A stretch of 64,000 nucleotides of DNA from Adiantum capillus-veneris (GCA_014529385.2 CM043942.1:108467641-108531640), one strand, 5' to 3'; counted from the stretch's first letter, positions 47,364-59,713 are shown. Notes: generated by a model not told the origin, from the sequence alone. Translations and numbers: made by a program.

Positions 47364-49524
47364 CTTTCCTCTCAAAGCTGCAATCTTTCACAGCCTCCCC
47401 ATGCATACAAGCAACTGCATACATGTTCCCTGTATAGCCGTATGGTACCGCATCAGCTTCATCTATATGTACTGCCTGCTCGAAGGCCAACCTACCAAGC
47501 TTCACATTACCCGATTTTTGGCAAGCACCCAGAAGGGCAGACCAAGCTGGAAGATAATCGAAAAATGGAAGTTTCTTCAATACTGTTACTGCCTTGTCAA
47601 AATGCCCGGTCCGGGCAAAGAGATCAAGCAAGCAAGTGTGATGCTCTACAGCTGGTGTGATGCCATAATTCCTTGTCATATTCTCAAAATAAGTTTCGCC
47701 CTCATCCACTCTACCAGAATGACTATATGCATTCAGCATACAAATAAAGGTAATGGAGTCCGGCGTGATACCCTCGCATTGCATCCAGTGAAAACAGCCA
47801 AGGGCTTGGTCAGCTCGCCCCTGTTGCGCATATCCTCCTATTACTGCATTCCAGGAGACCCTGTTTGGAGTGAGGCCTTCACTGCGCATCCGTTGAAAGC
47901 ATCCCAGAGCTTCCTGACTCTTCCCTTGTTGAGCATACCCTGCTATCAGTGCATTCCAAGAAACCACATTGCGAACAGGAAGCTCTTCCAGCACTTGTGC
48001 TGCTTTCATGAGCAGACCACATTTGGCATACATGTCGACCAAAGCAGTGCCAAGCACAACGCTTCTACCTAACATCCCCTGACTAACAACCTCGTCATGT
48101 ATTTGTCTACCGCTTCCAACTTCATTCGTAATGCCACAGGCCTTCAAGATGCAAGCATAGGTGATTGCATCCGGACACATACCTTCCTTTCTCATTTGTC
48201 GATAGCAATTTAGTGCTTCCTCACCTTGTCCTTGCTGAGCATACCCTGTAATTAGTGCCGACCAGGAAACTACATTGTGTATGGGAAGCTCGTCATGCAC
48301 TTTTGCAGCTATTGAAAGCAAGCCGCATTTGCAATACATGTCAACGACAGCAGTTCCAAGCACCACATTTCTTTTCAAAAGTCCCTGTTTGATAATCTCC
48401 TTATGCACTTGCTTGCCCCTCTCAAGTGATTTTGTGAGCCCACATGCCTTCAAAATACAACTATAGGTGATTGCATCCGCAGAGAGGCCCTCAATTTGCA
48501 TCTGATCATAACAATCCAAAGCTTCCCTGCCCCTTCCATTTTGGCTATATCCTACGATTAAAGTTGACCACGAGACTACATCACGAATTGCAAGTTCATC
48601 AAGCACTTGATGCGCTTTAGAAAGCACACCGCATTTGGCATACATGTCAACCAAAGCATTGCCAAGCACATGACTTCTTTCCAGAAGCCCCTTACTGACA
48701 ATATCACTATGAATTTGTCTACCCCAGTTAACTTCCTTTAAAATGCTAAGGGCCTTCAATATGCACGCATAGGTGAATGCATCAGGACACACACCCTCCT
48801 TTTGCATCCGTTCATATTGATAATGTGCTTCCTTGCCCTGCCCGCTTTGTACAAAACCTGTAAGTAGTGCATTCCAAGTGACTACATCTCGAACAGGAAG
48901 TTCATCAAATACTTGTTGTGCCTTTGAGAGCCTGTAACATTTTGCGTACATATCAACCAAAGCATTACCAAGCGCTGCATTCTGTCCCAAAAGACCCTGA
49001 TCGACAATCTCATCATGGATTCGTTTGCCTAGGTCAACTTCTTTTGTGATGCCGCAGGCCTTCAAGACACAGGAGTAAGTGATCCAATCTGGAGGCGTGC
49101 CCTCCCTTCGCATCCAATCATAGGAATCTAAAGCATCCTTGCCTTGCCCATTTTGGTTATATCCTGCAATCAGCACATTCCAGGAGACCACATCCCGAAC
49201 AGGAAGCTCACAAAAAACCTGTTGTGCTTCCGAGATGGCACCACATTTGGCATACATAGTAAGCAGCACATTTCCAAGCAAAGTGTTATTTTCAAGCAGC
49301 TCATGTGCGCCAATCACTGCATGCAATCGCCGGCCCTCAAACAGATCCTTCTTCTTGGCGCATGTTCTCAGAGATACCACGTAGTCGATGAGAGCGTCAT
49401 CTGAATGCATGGAATCTGTACGTGACATCAAGTCGAAAGGGATGGGATTGCACCAGCCATAAATCCACAGGGGTTTCTGTATGTTTTCGAGCTTCCATTG
49501 GCGTGTTCCATAACTGCTGCACAT
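47341..49524 (-). CDS. PLS-class pentatricopeptide repeat protein, E-type
   Basis: Intronless; first ATG at 49524 (the frame has a stop just upstream), 727 codons. About 17 PPR motifs in repeating P-L-S order run from residue about 80, with words such as NALVDMYAKCG, DVVSWNALIAGYAQQGQ and DAITYACILKACG. They end in an E1-like motif (WSALLGACQKSGNVKLG) and a cut E2 motif (NMYAVACMHGEA). No DYW domain follows. PLS PPR proteins bind organellar RNA one base per motif and usually direct C-to-U (in ferns also U-to-C) editing. An organelle transit peptide is not obvious in the first 45 residues, and Met at about residue 34 (MSRTDSMHS) is another possible start. The final SFERKESFWYSG comes from a tandem duplication junction, so the native C-terminus was replaced. 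It may be functional or a recent pseudogene. Confidence 0.85.
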   Translation of the reverse strand: MCSSYGTRQWKLENIQKPLWIYGWCNPIPFDLMSRTDSMHSDDALIDYVVSLRTCAKKKDLFEGRRLHAVIGAHELLENNTLLGNVLLTMYAKCGAISEAQQVFCELPVRDVVSWNVLIAGYNQNGQGKDALDSYDWMRREGTPPDWITYSCVLKACGITKEVDLGKRIHDEIVDQGLLGQNAALGNALVDMYAKCYRLSKAQQVFDELPVRDVVTWNALLTGFVQSGQGKEAHYQYERMQKEGVCPDAFTYACILKALSILKEVNWGRQIHSDIVSKGLLERSHVLGNALVDMYAKCGVLSKAHQVLDELAIRDVVSWSTLIVGYSQNGRGREALDCYDQMQIEGLSADAITYSCILKACGLTKSLERGKQVHKEIIKQGLLKRNVVLGTAVVDMYCKCGLLSIAAKVHDELPIHNVVSWSALITGYAQQGQGEEALNCYRQMRKEGMCPDAITYACILKACGITNEVGSGRQIHDEVVSQGMLGRSVVLGTALVDMYAKCGLLMKAAQVLEELPVRNVVSWNALIAGYAQQGKSQEALGCFQRMRSEGLTPNRVSWNAVIGGYAQQGRADQALGCFHWMQCEGITPDSITFICMLNAYSHSGRVDEGETYFENMTRNYGITPAVEHHTCLLDLFARTGHFDKAVTVLKKLPFFDYLPAWSALLGACQKSGNVKLGRLAFEQAVHIDEADAVPYGYTGNMYAVACMHGEAVKDCSFERKESFWYSG

Positions 49525-49579
49525 CACTTAGGCCATCGCCCTGTTCCCATTTCGCCCCCCATGCGTAGGCCAGCTTTAC

Positions 49580-49610
49580 TTCAAAGAAATTTAGTTGTGA
49601 AATGGATACT

Positions 49611-49654
<44 letters not shown>

Positions 49655-49835
49655 CGGGGGGGGGGGAAGAGAGAGAGAGAGAGGGTATTTAAAGCATAAT
49701 GTGATCTTGTATTCTTTATATAGATCGTTTTGACCTTTGATTTTCATTTCCAAAAATTTTATGCTTTATTTTTCCCTCCCCTCCTCTCTTTTACATGATT
49801 TTAGTTTTTAAAATGGGGTAGGACCTAATCTCTCT
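49580..49835. repeat. Duplicated block, copy 1 (around poly-G)
   Basis: Words TCAAAGAAATTTAGTTGTG, TTTAAAGCATAATGTGATC and TTATTTTTCCCTCCCCTCC recur in order at 50414-50720. The two copies are about 830 bases apart. The microsatellite between the first two words differs (G run versus GT/GA). Confidence 0.8.
49612..49666. repeat. Poly-G tract (54 G with one C)
   Basis: 43 G, one C, 11 G, then a GA run. It lies 88 bases upstream of the PPR ATG (as C on the coding strand). The related sequence at 50414-50720 has a GT/GA microsatellite at the same relative place. Confidence 0.9.
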
Positions 49836-50024
49836 CTTTACATAAAAATCAACACTTTCAAAGATGCTACCGCATCTAATTTTTCAATCCTCGCCTACCT
49901 TTACTTCTTCCTCTACGCAAAGCAAGCTGCCCTTGGAAGGTATGCCATGGCACTGCTACAATTTCCTAAGCACTCGCCCCCTCGCAAATTGTTGAGTGTT
50001 TGTCCACAAGGTGGGCCCGAGAGA

Positions 50025-50075
<51 letters not shown>

Positions 50076-50281
50076 ACAAGCAGGTTTGAGGTCTACTAGC
50101 TTGCATGTCCACCCCTTCAATTCCCCTTGCCATTGACCCATCCCGTTCGTATCAAGAACAATCTGTGCTTTTGTGTCTACCAAAAACACCTCCAAACAAA
50201 AGGTGTCTCTCCAACAACCCTTGACTACTAATTGCATCATGCATTCTTCCCCCTTGCATGGCCGGCGAGTAGACTTCAGTT

Positions 50282-50327
<46 letters not shown>

Positions 50328-50413
50328 CTATTAGTTCTCATTTTTTGAATGAAATGAGAGAGAATTTAAGAAGATTCTCATTTCTTTTATTTTCCAAAAT
50401 GGGCATTTCCTTT

Positions 50414-50437
50414 AAAGAAATTCATTTGTGGAATGGA

Positions 50438-50529
<92 letters not shown>

Positions 50530-50720
50530 CTTTAAAGCATAATGTGATCTTGTATCGACTCCTCTTTATAGATCATTTTGACCTTTCATTTCCACTTCCA
50601 AGTCTTTGACCTTCTAGCTTCTAAGATTCATCCATTCAATTTTTATGCTTTATTTTTCCCTCCCCTCCTCTCTTTTACCTGATTTTATTTTTTGAAAAGG
50701 GTAGAACCTAATGAGTCATG
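50414..50720. repeat. Duplicated block, copy 2 (around GT/GA run)
   Basis: It matches 49580-49835 on both sides of its microsatellite (GT run at about 50441-50491, GA run to about 50526). It carries about 50 extra bases near 50595-50645 (TCTTTGACCTTCTAGCTTC). No gene is seen. Two more GA runs lie nearby at about 50027-50074 and 50285-50326. Confidence 0.8.
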
Positions 50721-51367
50721 ACCATTTTCACTCCACATTGTATTGCTAGCACGCGGTGATTTATAAAAACCGGCCTTAGGATTGTTGAGGGCTATGCACG
50801 AATTTTGAGTGACATGCTTCCACCCATGTGTGCATGATTGAGGTGGCAAAATACAAGTGGTGAAAGCAATGCCTAGGGTGTGGCGGGCATTGTGTACAGG
50901 GCGTGGATACACATACATTGTGGCATGCTGATTTTCGATAACCAGCGATTCCAGCTTCATGTTCTCAAGGTGCAAAGAACACTCCACCTTATGGCCCTGC
51001 TTCCTATTGAGTGTGATGTCCACTCCATCACAAAATACAACCTACCTAGATGCCTCGTCCACCCCCACCCTATTGCCGATCAAACACTAGAGAAATAAGT
51101 GATGAAATCATGACTCACGAGGCCCACTCACAACTTGAAGTACATAATTGGAAGAGATGTACAACCCAATGGGGGGCACGAGGAGTGTGACAGAAGGGAT
51201 AGTGATACGTTATTGATGTGTGATAGCCAAGTAATACAAAGTGCTTTTAGAAGGGGGGCGGGGGTAATGGGTCTTTTAAACAGTGTCTTTTCAATGAGGA
51301 GGTTAGGGCATGGAGCACAAGTTTTTGCTCATTTGGGAAGAAACACATGTGTTGAAGAGTGATCAGA
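50721..51367. other. Intergenic, no gene supported
   Basis: Short open frames on both strands, none recognised. It may be decayed sequence of the helicase/endonuclease element that ends near 51368. Confidence 0.4.
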
Positions 51368-52091
51368 TCAAAAGGAGTAACTTGCTCCACATTTGGAGTT
51401 CCTTCGGCAATTCTGAAGCCAAATGTGGTTTAGCTTTGAATTGTAGAGTGTTATTGTTTTGTGGATCATCTGTTTGTAGTGTCTTAGGTGCAACATAGCA
51501 TGCAATTCTTGATAATGGACATTTCTTGTAGCAATGTCAATGTTGAAGTCACCAATGATGATGCTCATTATGTTGTTGTGATTTTCTCTTGCCAATGCAC
51601 CGAGGTGTGCTATCAAGGAAAGTGCATGGACTCTTGGGCGACTTGTACATGATGATGAGATGCAAATGTAGGCACTCATGAATGGCAAAGAATCGTTGTA
51701 GTATCTCAAGCCAAGGAGATGAGATTGTCTCTCTAAAATGTTGTTAGAGTGAAGGCTTGTGGTATATGGACAACCCAAAGCCATTATTGTGGTGGACATA
51801 ACTGAAATCTAGTGCAAACAAGTTTGCATTTGTCTAGTGTCTTGTTTCTTAAAAGCACATGATATGTAATGATGTGAAGTTTGGGTCTGCTTTGATGTGT
51901 CGAATGTATTTTTGGACAAAAATAACGTTCACTGACTGATTAATGAGATGGGTGTCCTTGAATGTTAAGGGAGAATCATACAAATATTTTCATTTTATCG
52001 TTGAGAACAACATTGTTAACTTTGATTTTTTTGCAATGGATTGGACTGAGAATGTGCAAATTTTCAATGTCTCCAATATGTGACAAAGAAG
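51368..52091 (-). pseudogene. Helicase tail and endonuclease/exonuclease/phosphatase-like remnant
   Basis: On the minus strand, from 52091 downward, the text SHIGDIENLHILSP resembles the end of a PIF1-type helicase. FSLNIQGHPSH and LHIMCF resemble the opening of an endonuclease/exonuclease/phosphatase fold. The frame 51799-51368 carries SIIIGDFNIDI and NSKLNHIWLQN, the GDFN and DHIW motifs of that fold. A PIF1-type helicase joined to such a nuclease is known from Helitron2-like and related elements. Stops break it. Element E is inserted at 52091, and sequence after 57470 seems to continue the helicase side. Confidence 0.5.
52087..52091. repeat. Target-site duplication AGAAG (left of E)
   Basis: AGAAG directly precedes the LTR of E and recurs at 57470-57474 directly after it. 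Confidence 0.9.
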
Positions 52092-52571
52092 TGTAATGGA
52101 ATTGATATTTCTATTAATTATTGTAGCTGACAGGTGGAAAAGGCTTGACCGAGCTAGGCCTATGCATACGGAAATATATTTCATGTATTATTCAAGTGCT
52201 CTTTATGAGCTTCGGCCATTTATGGCCGGTCGGCCAGTTTGTACTCACAATTGACCATTTAAGAAATCTATAAAACAAATACGTGCAAGAGGGAAATGGT
52301 CACTCTTGCACGGGGGGAGATTGCACCCAGTGTCTATGTATTCTTCTCTCCTCTCTTCTCTTCTCTCTCGTCGTGCCAGGCGTAGCACTCCGCTGTAGAA
52401 GGTGCGCCTGCGTATGTTCTCTTCTTCTCTCTCGTGCGCTAGCTCTCTTTGTTCGCGTGCATCATTGATCATGTGCTATGCCAGGCGTCAGGTATACGGA
52501 TTCGTTCGTTTATGATTAGTAGCGTGTTGTTTTGAGTATTTTGCAGGGCAGCCTTGCATCCGTTTGTAGCA
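52092..52571 (+). mobile_element. 5' LTR of E
   Basis: It starts TGTAATGGAATTGATATTTC and ends CGTTTGTAGCA. It is nearly identical to 56990-57469. Confidence 0.9.
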
Positions 52572-52572
52572 G

Positions 52573-52584
52573 TGGTATCAGAGC
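52573..52584 (+). other. Primer-binding site of E
   Basis: TGGTATCAGAGC, complementary to initiator tRNA-Met, one base after the LTR. Confidence 0.9.
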
Positions 52585-53752
52585 TGAGGTTACGCTCCAA
52601 CGATTTTGTAGATTCGGATAACCAAAAGCTAAGTGCTCTTGTTTTCTTCTGGTTTTTAAAATTTATAATTTTATGTCCTTGTTTTATATTATCTTTTTTC
52701 ATGCAATCTAGCTTTAATCCTTTATTAATTAATAAGAAAAGTTAAATAGATCCATAGTATGTATAGTAAACAAAGCCCTGCCTTTTTTGTGTTGAAGAAA
52801 GCTTAGCAGATCTATATGTTGTATTCATTGAGAAAGACCATTCTCACTGAACAATAAAAGAAGAAGCCTTAATGTGGTTTAACAACTCAAGAAGAAGAGG
52901 AAAAAAGTAGAATCAGAACATAATTTTTGAAATTATAGAAGTGATCCCAATCCAATTATGTAGTTTTATGGCTATAGAGGAAGATAGAAATGCAAAAAAT
53001 GGTGTTTTTCCATTTTTCATTGTGTAGGGAACCAACCTCAAGTTAGCTCATAAATTTATAATTAACGAGGGTAATTTTAATATATGAGCTTGAATATACT
53101 AGGAGCTCCATCGTCATATTGTGACGAGCAGAGGGATACCATCACGAGTAGCAAGGCGGACATAATTAGGCCAGTAGAAGGTGGCATGGCCGTCAGATAA
53201 TACTCCAAGCGTCAGCAGCAATAGAGCAATGGCTCCCGCCAACAAAGCAACCCCAATCAAACCTTCAACCTGAAAGAGGTGGAACGGAAAACCACCAACC
53301 AACTAGAAGCATCACAGGCTCGACGCACCTGTAGACGATGGTAGCATGCTCGCCGTCAGTTTGCAAGTTCGAAAAATAAATAAATACATAAATAAATAAT
53401 AATCCCTACAATCGCAGCCCAACCAGGAGCATGACTCGGCAATTGGCGTCTGGCCTACACCACTCATGTGCGCATACAAACTGGAGATGAACTCCCACCC
53501 ATGCAGTAATTCCACCCCAGATTTTCGATCGCCAACCTTAGCCACACTACGGTCCACATTGCCAAACAGTGGCCGGCGCTAAACACTGCCTGGCTCACCC
53601 CAACGGCCACTCTTCTTAACCGTTGCCAACTACGTCTCCAAGACTGCATCGCTGGGGCAATTTGTGGTGCATACAAAACTGCGATCACCCAACTCTCTCT
53701 CTTTGGTCGAATAGCGACCACAAATAATTTTTTTTTTTAAAACGCAGCCTTG

Positions 53753-53876
<124 letters not shown>

Positions 53877-54278
53877 AGAACATATGTCCGCTATTGCACC
53901 TCTCTCCCTCTGGCACCATTCAACAGGGAATCTTCTCTCTCTTTCGACCAGTCATCCGAGCGTCCCCCTACCTCTCATTAGGTGCATGCTGTCTAGTAGA
54001 ACAAACTCCCTCTTCATCTGTCTCTAAGTCGCCGTCACTCACTCTCTCTCCTTTACAACCCCCACCCTGGTGATGCACTCCGCCATCCGCTCTCCCCAAC
54101 CACCGCATGGAAATCAACCGCTCATGATACCAAATGAATAATGGCCTTCTAATTTTGTGGCCCCACCTACATGACCTCCGGTCGTCGTTTCCCTACCATC
54201 GTCTGCACGCATTCCATATTCTCTCAGTCACCACGTCTTGGTGCCATCCACTTTGAGAGCCGCAAAGCATCACCAACA

Positions 54279-54353
<75 letters not shown>

Positions 54354-56360
54354 CTGACTGCAGTTTAACTGTTCCTCTTTCTCATCATCAACCACCCCCC
54401 TCTCGTCGTCATTGGAGGCCAACGCCCGCAACCGACTCTTGGTTTGTTTTTGCATGCAACTGGTGTTGCTCACACCATGCATAACCTACAGAGCCGACCT
54501 TGGCCACACAGCCAAATCTCCTCACACTCCTCACGTTCGACTTTGCATGCAACTACTGGCAGGTCTGTAGTAGGCATGACACGTACCCCCACCCTCCTAC
54601 TGCGGCCTCACCTGCAATCCCACACCCCCGCCACCTCATGTCGCAGATGAGCTGCAATTATCTTTCAACACACACATGCACGCGAACCGTAATCGGTCAG
54701 TTCCCATTGTAGCTTCACTCTCTTTCCTTTCTCTCACACAGACATACCAATGATCGGCCCATCACACATCAAGAAAGCTTGTAGATCCCCACCCTTATCA
54801 TTGTGTGTGTTTTGCATCACCTTCTCTCTCACACATCATATCAAATGCTGCAGAGGAGACATGGAGGAGCACGGCCGAACCTCAATAAGCCGAGGCTGCG
54901 GCCGTTGACTGCATACGGCATCCAGACTCAGATGAGTGCGCACCATAATTATGTGCAACAACCGATGTAATACATCATCGGACAGCGCGCCTGGCATTGG
55001 CATCAGCCATCCCCCTATCGATGTTCATTTTAGCTTCTACTTTCCTTCATTTTATTTTGTACCCCAAAATGGTTTTAGATCCATAACGATTTGTATGGGT
55101 TTGGTCCCATACGCACTAGTAGATAGTTAATATAACATTTCATTTATTCTTTCTCTCTCTCTCTCTCTTCCCCTTCCCATTACAACTCCTTCAGCGATGG
55201 ACATTGTGGAAGCTCTTCGGTCGACCGTTGCAATACTTTTCTCAGACGACGCCCAATGCACACCATCCTCAAGCATTGACATCGACACCGATGAAGATTT
55301 TTTTTCAATCTTTTGTTGTACTTCATTTTATTTTGTACCTAGACATTGTATTGGATCCATATGGATTGTCTCAATTTGGTTGTATAAGCTTTTTGCAGAC
55401 GGTTAATACATTAAGGAAGTCATGGTGTCCTTTGTAAGCATATGTGCTTGTATCTTTGATCGTCAACTCCAGCATTCTCTTGTTGCATATTCTAGATGTG
55501 GTAGCATAAACAAATTTAAAATAATACTAATCACAATAATAAATATCATCACCTTACGTAGATTCCATAACTATCATTGGCAAATTCAAAAAATTGACGA
55601 CCACATTAAAATTAGAGATGATAATCACGATCCCAGACCTTGGTTGATGAAGTCAGATACTCATCGGCTGCAAGGTATCCACGGGGCTGCGCAATCTGGG
55701 ACGATTAGGCTCATCGACACAACATGATATGGAATTGTATCAAATCATTATTATAATTTTGGCTAGGCAATGATAATTTTCTCATTACTGGTTTTTGCAT
55801 AATGTATTTGTTACTCATTTCTATGCTTGACGCCTGTAGTAAGAATAAAAATAAAAGTGGATACAATTAAACTTTTACATGCCTTGGGTCACATTACGGC
55901 AAAGAATCCTTCCACATTACTGATAGGGCTTTTCCTTTTATCTCGTAAAAATAGTCAGAATTTTCTAACTATGTACAATTTGTAAACCTTAAAGCAAGGA
56001 CAGCCTTAACCAATGCCTCGTGCTAATTGCCTAACACCACCCCATTTTCATATTGTTTGATTTTGACCAATGCAGGTAGCAATATTGCACTTTTGTGTGC
56101 TTATTTTCTAGAACTCTCACCTAGCACATGCGCTGAGTATTCTAACAAGATAAACTGAACCGTTTGCTTTATGATTTCAAGTATGTATTGAGACACAAAT
56201 AATGGGATAGCAAATGGTGTTTACAAGAATCGAATTTCAAGTAGTACAAGAGTTACATTGCTCAACACATGAGTTAAAATACTACAAGAACCTCATGCTT
56301 GCCACACACAGAGGTACGTTATATTTTTATGTCTAGACTACTCCATTGGTCATGGACACA

Positions 56361-56556
56361 CAGATTCGCCGATTTAGGCAGTGTGTAAATACTCATCTTG
56401 GTGCAGATCCGCCGATTTAGGCAGCACATGGATACATTGCAAATTCCTAATTTTAAAACAATATCAAGTGCAGATTCGCCGATTTAGGCAGCATTAGTGC
56501 AGATTCGCCGATTTAAGCAGCACGCCTTATTGGTGTAGACTCGCCGGTTGAGGCAA
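56361..56556 (+). repeat. Repeated word near the 3' end of E
   Basis: Five copies of a word like CAGATTCGCCGATTTAGGCA at about 56361, 56403, 56470, 56499 and 56534 (the last two diverged). It is the reverse complement of the repeat block in D, at the same place relative to the 3' LTR. Confidence 0.8.
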
Positions 56557-56989
56557 CACCGCTCACAAAATCATGTTACAATGGCTGGCCACCATTGTAA
56601 CTGGTATGATTTTGTTCCCGGGTATTGAACATGAAAGATACTAATTTGAATTTGGATTTGGAATTGGTATATGATGATTTTCTGTCGTGACAGTATTTAT
56701 GAAAGTGAACTTGAAATTGATGAGAATTAATTTATACGATGATGAGTGTGACCAATGATATCCTAATTCATCAGGGTACGACATATACTGCTTATTCTAG
56801 TGGTATGGAACACTAGAATAGGTAGTACGTGGATGACGGCATAATCTAATCCTGTTTAGTTTCATAAATTTTTCTTTTATCATGTGATGTTTTTGACACA
56901 ACATACTTACTAATCACTGTTTTTGACGAGTATCGTTTCCAGATGTTTAACTTCACAACTAAGGACAGTTGCTTTCCAACGGAGAGGTA

Positions 56990-57469
56990 CGTAATGGAAT
57001 TGATATTTCTATTAATTATTGCAGCTGGCAGGTGGAAAAGGCTTGACCGAGCTAGGCCTATGCATACGGAAATATATTTCATGTATTATTCAAGTGCTCT
57101 TTATGAGCTTCGACCATTTATGACCGGTCAGCCAGTTTGTACTCACAATTGACCATTTAAGAAATCTATAAAACAAATACGTGCAAGAGGGAAATGGTCA
57201 CTCTTGCACGGGGGGAGATTGCACCCAATGTCTGTGTATTCTTCTCTCCTCTCTTCTCTTCTCTGTCGTCGTGCCAGGCGTAGCACTCCGCTCTAGGAGG
57301 TGCACCTGCGTATGTTCTCTTCTTCTCTCTTGTGCGCTATCTCTCTCTATTCACGTGCATCGTTGATCATGTGCTATGCCAGGCGTCAGGTATGCGGATT
57401 CGTTCATTTATGATTAGTAGTGTGTTGTTTCGGGTATTTTGCAGGGTAGCCACGCATCCGTTTGTAGCA
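56990..57469 (+). mobile_element. 3' LTR of E
   Basis: 480 bp. The first base is C where T is expected (CGTAATGG versus TGTAATGG). It ends TTTGTAGCA and is followed by AGAAG. Confidence 0.9.
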
Positions 57470-57599
57470 AGAAGTGGAGGAGATAACTTAGGTGTACGTT
57501 TTTTCATACTTTTGGAATGTTTCGGAATACGTAATAACACCTAATCACTTACTTATGTTTCTTACCAGCATGCTTCTTGTATTTGTCTAGTGCTTATTG

Positions 57600-59050
57600 A
57601 GCATTTTGGCGAGAAATCTTGAGCATCTCTATATAATCTTGGATAAATTCCTTGACTTGCTAAATTTTTTTTGTAGCGAAACTCTACCATAATTGGTACA
57701 TAAGCATGAAGGGACTAAATCAAGTAGTAACATGTTTTGCACTATTGTAAGAAAATTTGTGAATAGGGAGATATCTTTCCAATCTAATTTATTTTTTCTA
57801 ATGTATGCTCGTAGCATGTACTCTAGCACCTGATTAACTCATTCAATTTGATCGTCTATCTCGAGATCATCTGCAATACTGAGATTGAATTGTGTTCCTA
57901 ACTACTTAAAGACAACCCTCTAGCACTTGGTTAACTCGTACAATTTGATCGTCTATCTTGGGATGATTTGCAGTGTTGAGATTGAATTGTGTTTCCAACT
58001 ACTTAAAGACAACCCTCTAGCACCTGGTTAACTTGTTCAGTTTGATCGTCTATCATTGGGATGATTTGCAATACTGAGATTGAATTTAAAGACAACCCTT
58101 TAGAAGTGACCATTAAACTTGTGATCATGACCACTAACAATATTGTTAGGCAATCCATATATTCTATAAAGATTGTCAACAACTAACTTGGCTAACTCGA
58201 GAGTTGTAATGGTGGACTTGGTTGGAATAGACTTACAGAGTTTAGTAAACTTATCTACAATCACCAATATCAAGTCATTACCTCATATGGTTGTTGGTAG
58301 ACCCACAATAAAATCCATATAGATGCTTTCCCATTTTTCATTCGGAATGATGCAAAAGGCGTCCTGCCTTCAAGTACTTTGCCTTGTTAACTTGAGATTT
58401 TTGGCAGTGTAAGACATAGTCTTAAACATGCCCATATATAATTGACCAATAAAATTGCCATTGTACGAGTGCATAAGTCTTCTTTATGCCTAGGTTCCCT
58501 ACACTTATACCATCATAACGTTCATAAAGAATTTGGTAACAAATGTCTATGTGCATTGGTATACAAATTGTCCCCTTGTGGAGTAGGTACCCATCGTCAA
58601 TTGAAAAAGTCTTCCATCTAGTCAGTTCATCACTTAAGAGAGGAGAATCGGGTGTAGGAAATAGATGCACAACCAACACTGGAGTGATAAGGATCCGTCT
58701 TTTTGACATGATTCCATGTCTTGGAGTATGCATCATCATGCTCATATTTGCCCTTATGAGATTCCAAAAACTCACTCTTAAGCTCTATAAACAAAAAACA
58801 ATTGATCTCAAGCATAGTATTGAGAGAATCAACTACTACATTGTATCATCCTTTACAATATTGGAGATTTGTGTCATACTCGTAAAGAATCTCATCCCAC
58901 CTTGCCTTTTGACCCTTCAAATCAAATTGTTGTGTAAACCATTTGATGCTTTCATGGTCAAACACTACGTCAAAATGAGCACCATACAAATAGAATCACC
59001 ACTTTTTCAAAGCGTACACTATTGCATATAGTTCTCTTTATAAGCAAAAT
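57600..59050 (-). pseudogene. Decayed Ty3/gypsy RNase H-integrase (C family)
   Basis: From high to low coordinate: RNase H tail (about 59040-58810), EFLESHKGKYEHDDAYSKTW (58770-58710, like ESLKGKYEQDETYSKVW in C), DDGYLLHKGTICIP and KKTYALVQWQFYW (58590-58450), integrase core (58330-58130), and LEYMLRAYIRKNKLDWKDIS (57825-57770). Every block has its counterpart in element C in the same order, so this is an older member of that family. Many stops and shifts, with no LTRs attached. Confidence 0.8.
57821..58110. repeat. 97-bp tandem triplication within integrase remnant
   Basis: Units start at 57821, 57918 and 58015, each beginning CTCTAGCAC and containing TTTGATCGTCTATC and TGAGATTGAATTG. They fall in the integrase stretch before the Glu region, so a coding segment of about 32 residues was repeated. 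Confidence 0.85.
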
Positions 59051-59463
59051 GATTTTGTTGGCATTGTGTGAGCACCAACGTAATAGAGAGTAAGTAGATC
59101 AGTGTAATCAATACAATGAAATGAAACCTTCTTGATTGATTAGAATGATAGAGAATACAAACTTGGCATAGTAGCCTTATGTAGGCTCACAATGGAAGAT
59201 GGAAATAAGGTAAGAGAGATATGCACCACATATGGTAGAGGGCAAGTAACATGTAGGCTACAACAAGTATCATGTGGATATAATTTGTGGAATGTGTTAG
59301 GGAGTCCTATGTAGGAGGTTGTATAAATGCACATATGGTGCATGCTAGTATGCTTGGCTTTAGGGATTGGTCCCATACAGAGTATAAGCTAAAGGCTTGC
59401 CAAAAAAACCATCCATGTAAGCTAAATCTTACACTAAAAGCATGGGTACTAATCATGGAGTCT

Positions 59464-59549
59464 AATATGGCTTACACTGGGTAACTATGTATGGCTCATA
59501 GAGATGAATATGGCTTACACTGGGTAACTATGTATGGCTCATAGAGATG
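59464..59549. repeat. 43-bp tandem duplication
   Basis: AATATGGCTTACACTGGG...GAGATG occurs twice with a period of 43. The second copy is exact. The surrounding 59051-59713 has no supported gene. Confidence 0.9.
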
Positions 59550-59713
59550 AATCTGATGCAAAAAGATAGTTTAGGTTTTACCTCCAAACTATGTGGTTTG
59601 GGGTAGTGTCTAAACACTTTAGAAATGTGTGTCATCACTTCCCATTTAGAACTTTCTTGATTTCCTCATGCTCTACTTAATTTTCAGCTTTTTTTAAATA
59701 TGAAGGGATTCAA

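Noticed and set aside
47401-48072. 223-codon plus-strand open frame
   Set aside because: Antisense of the PPR gene.
49498-49692. Open frame with a poly-Gly run
   Set aside because: It is a translation of the poly-G tract and the antisense of the PPR 5' end.
50685-51023. 112-codon minus-strand frame as a helicase part
   Set aside because: I could not match it to helicase motifs, so it is left unassigned.
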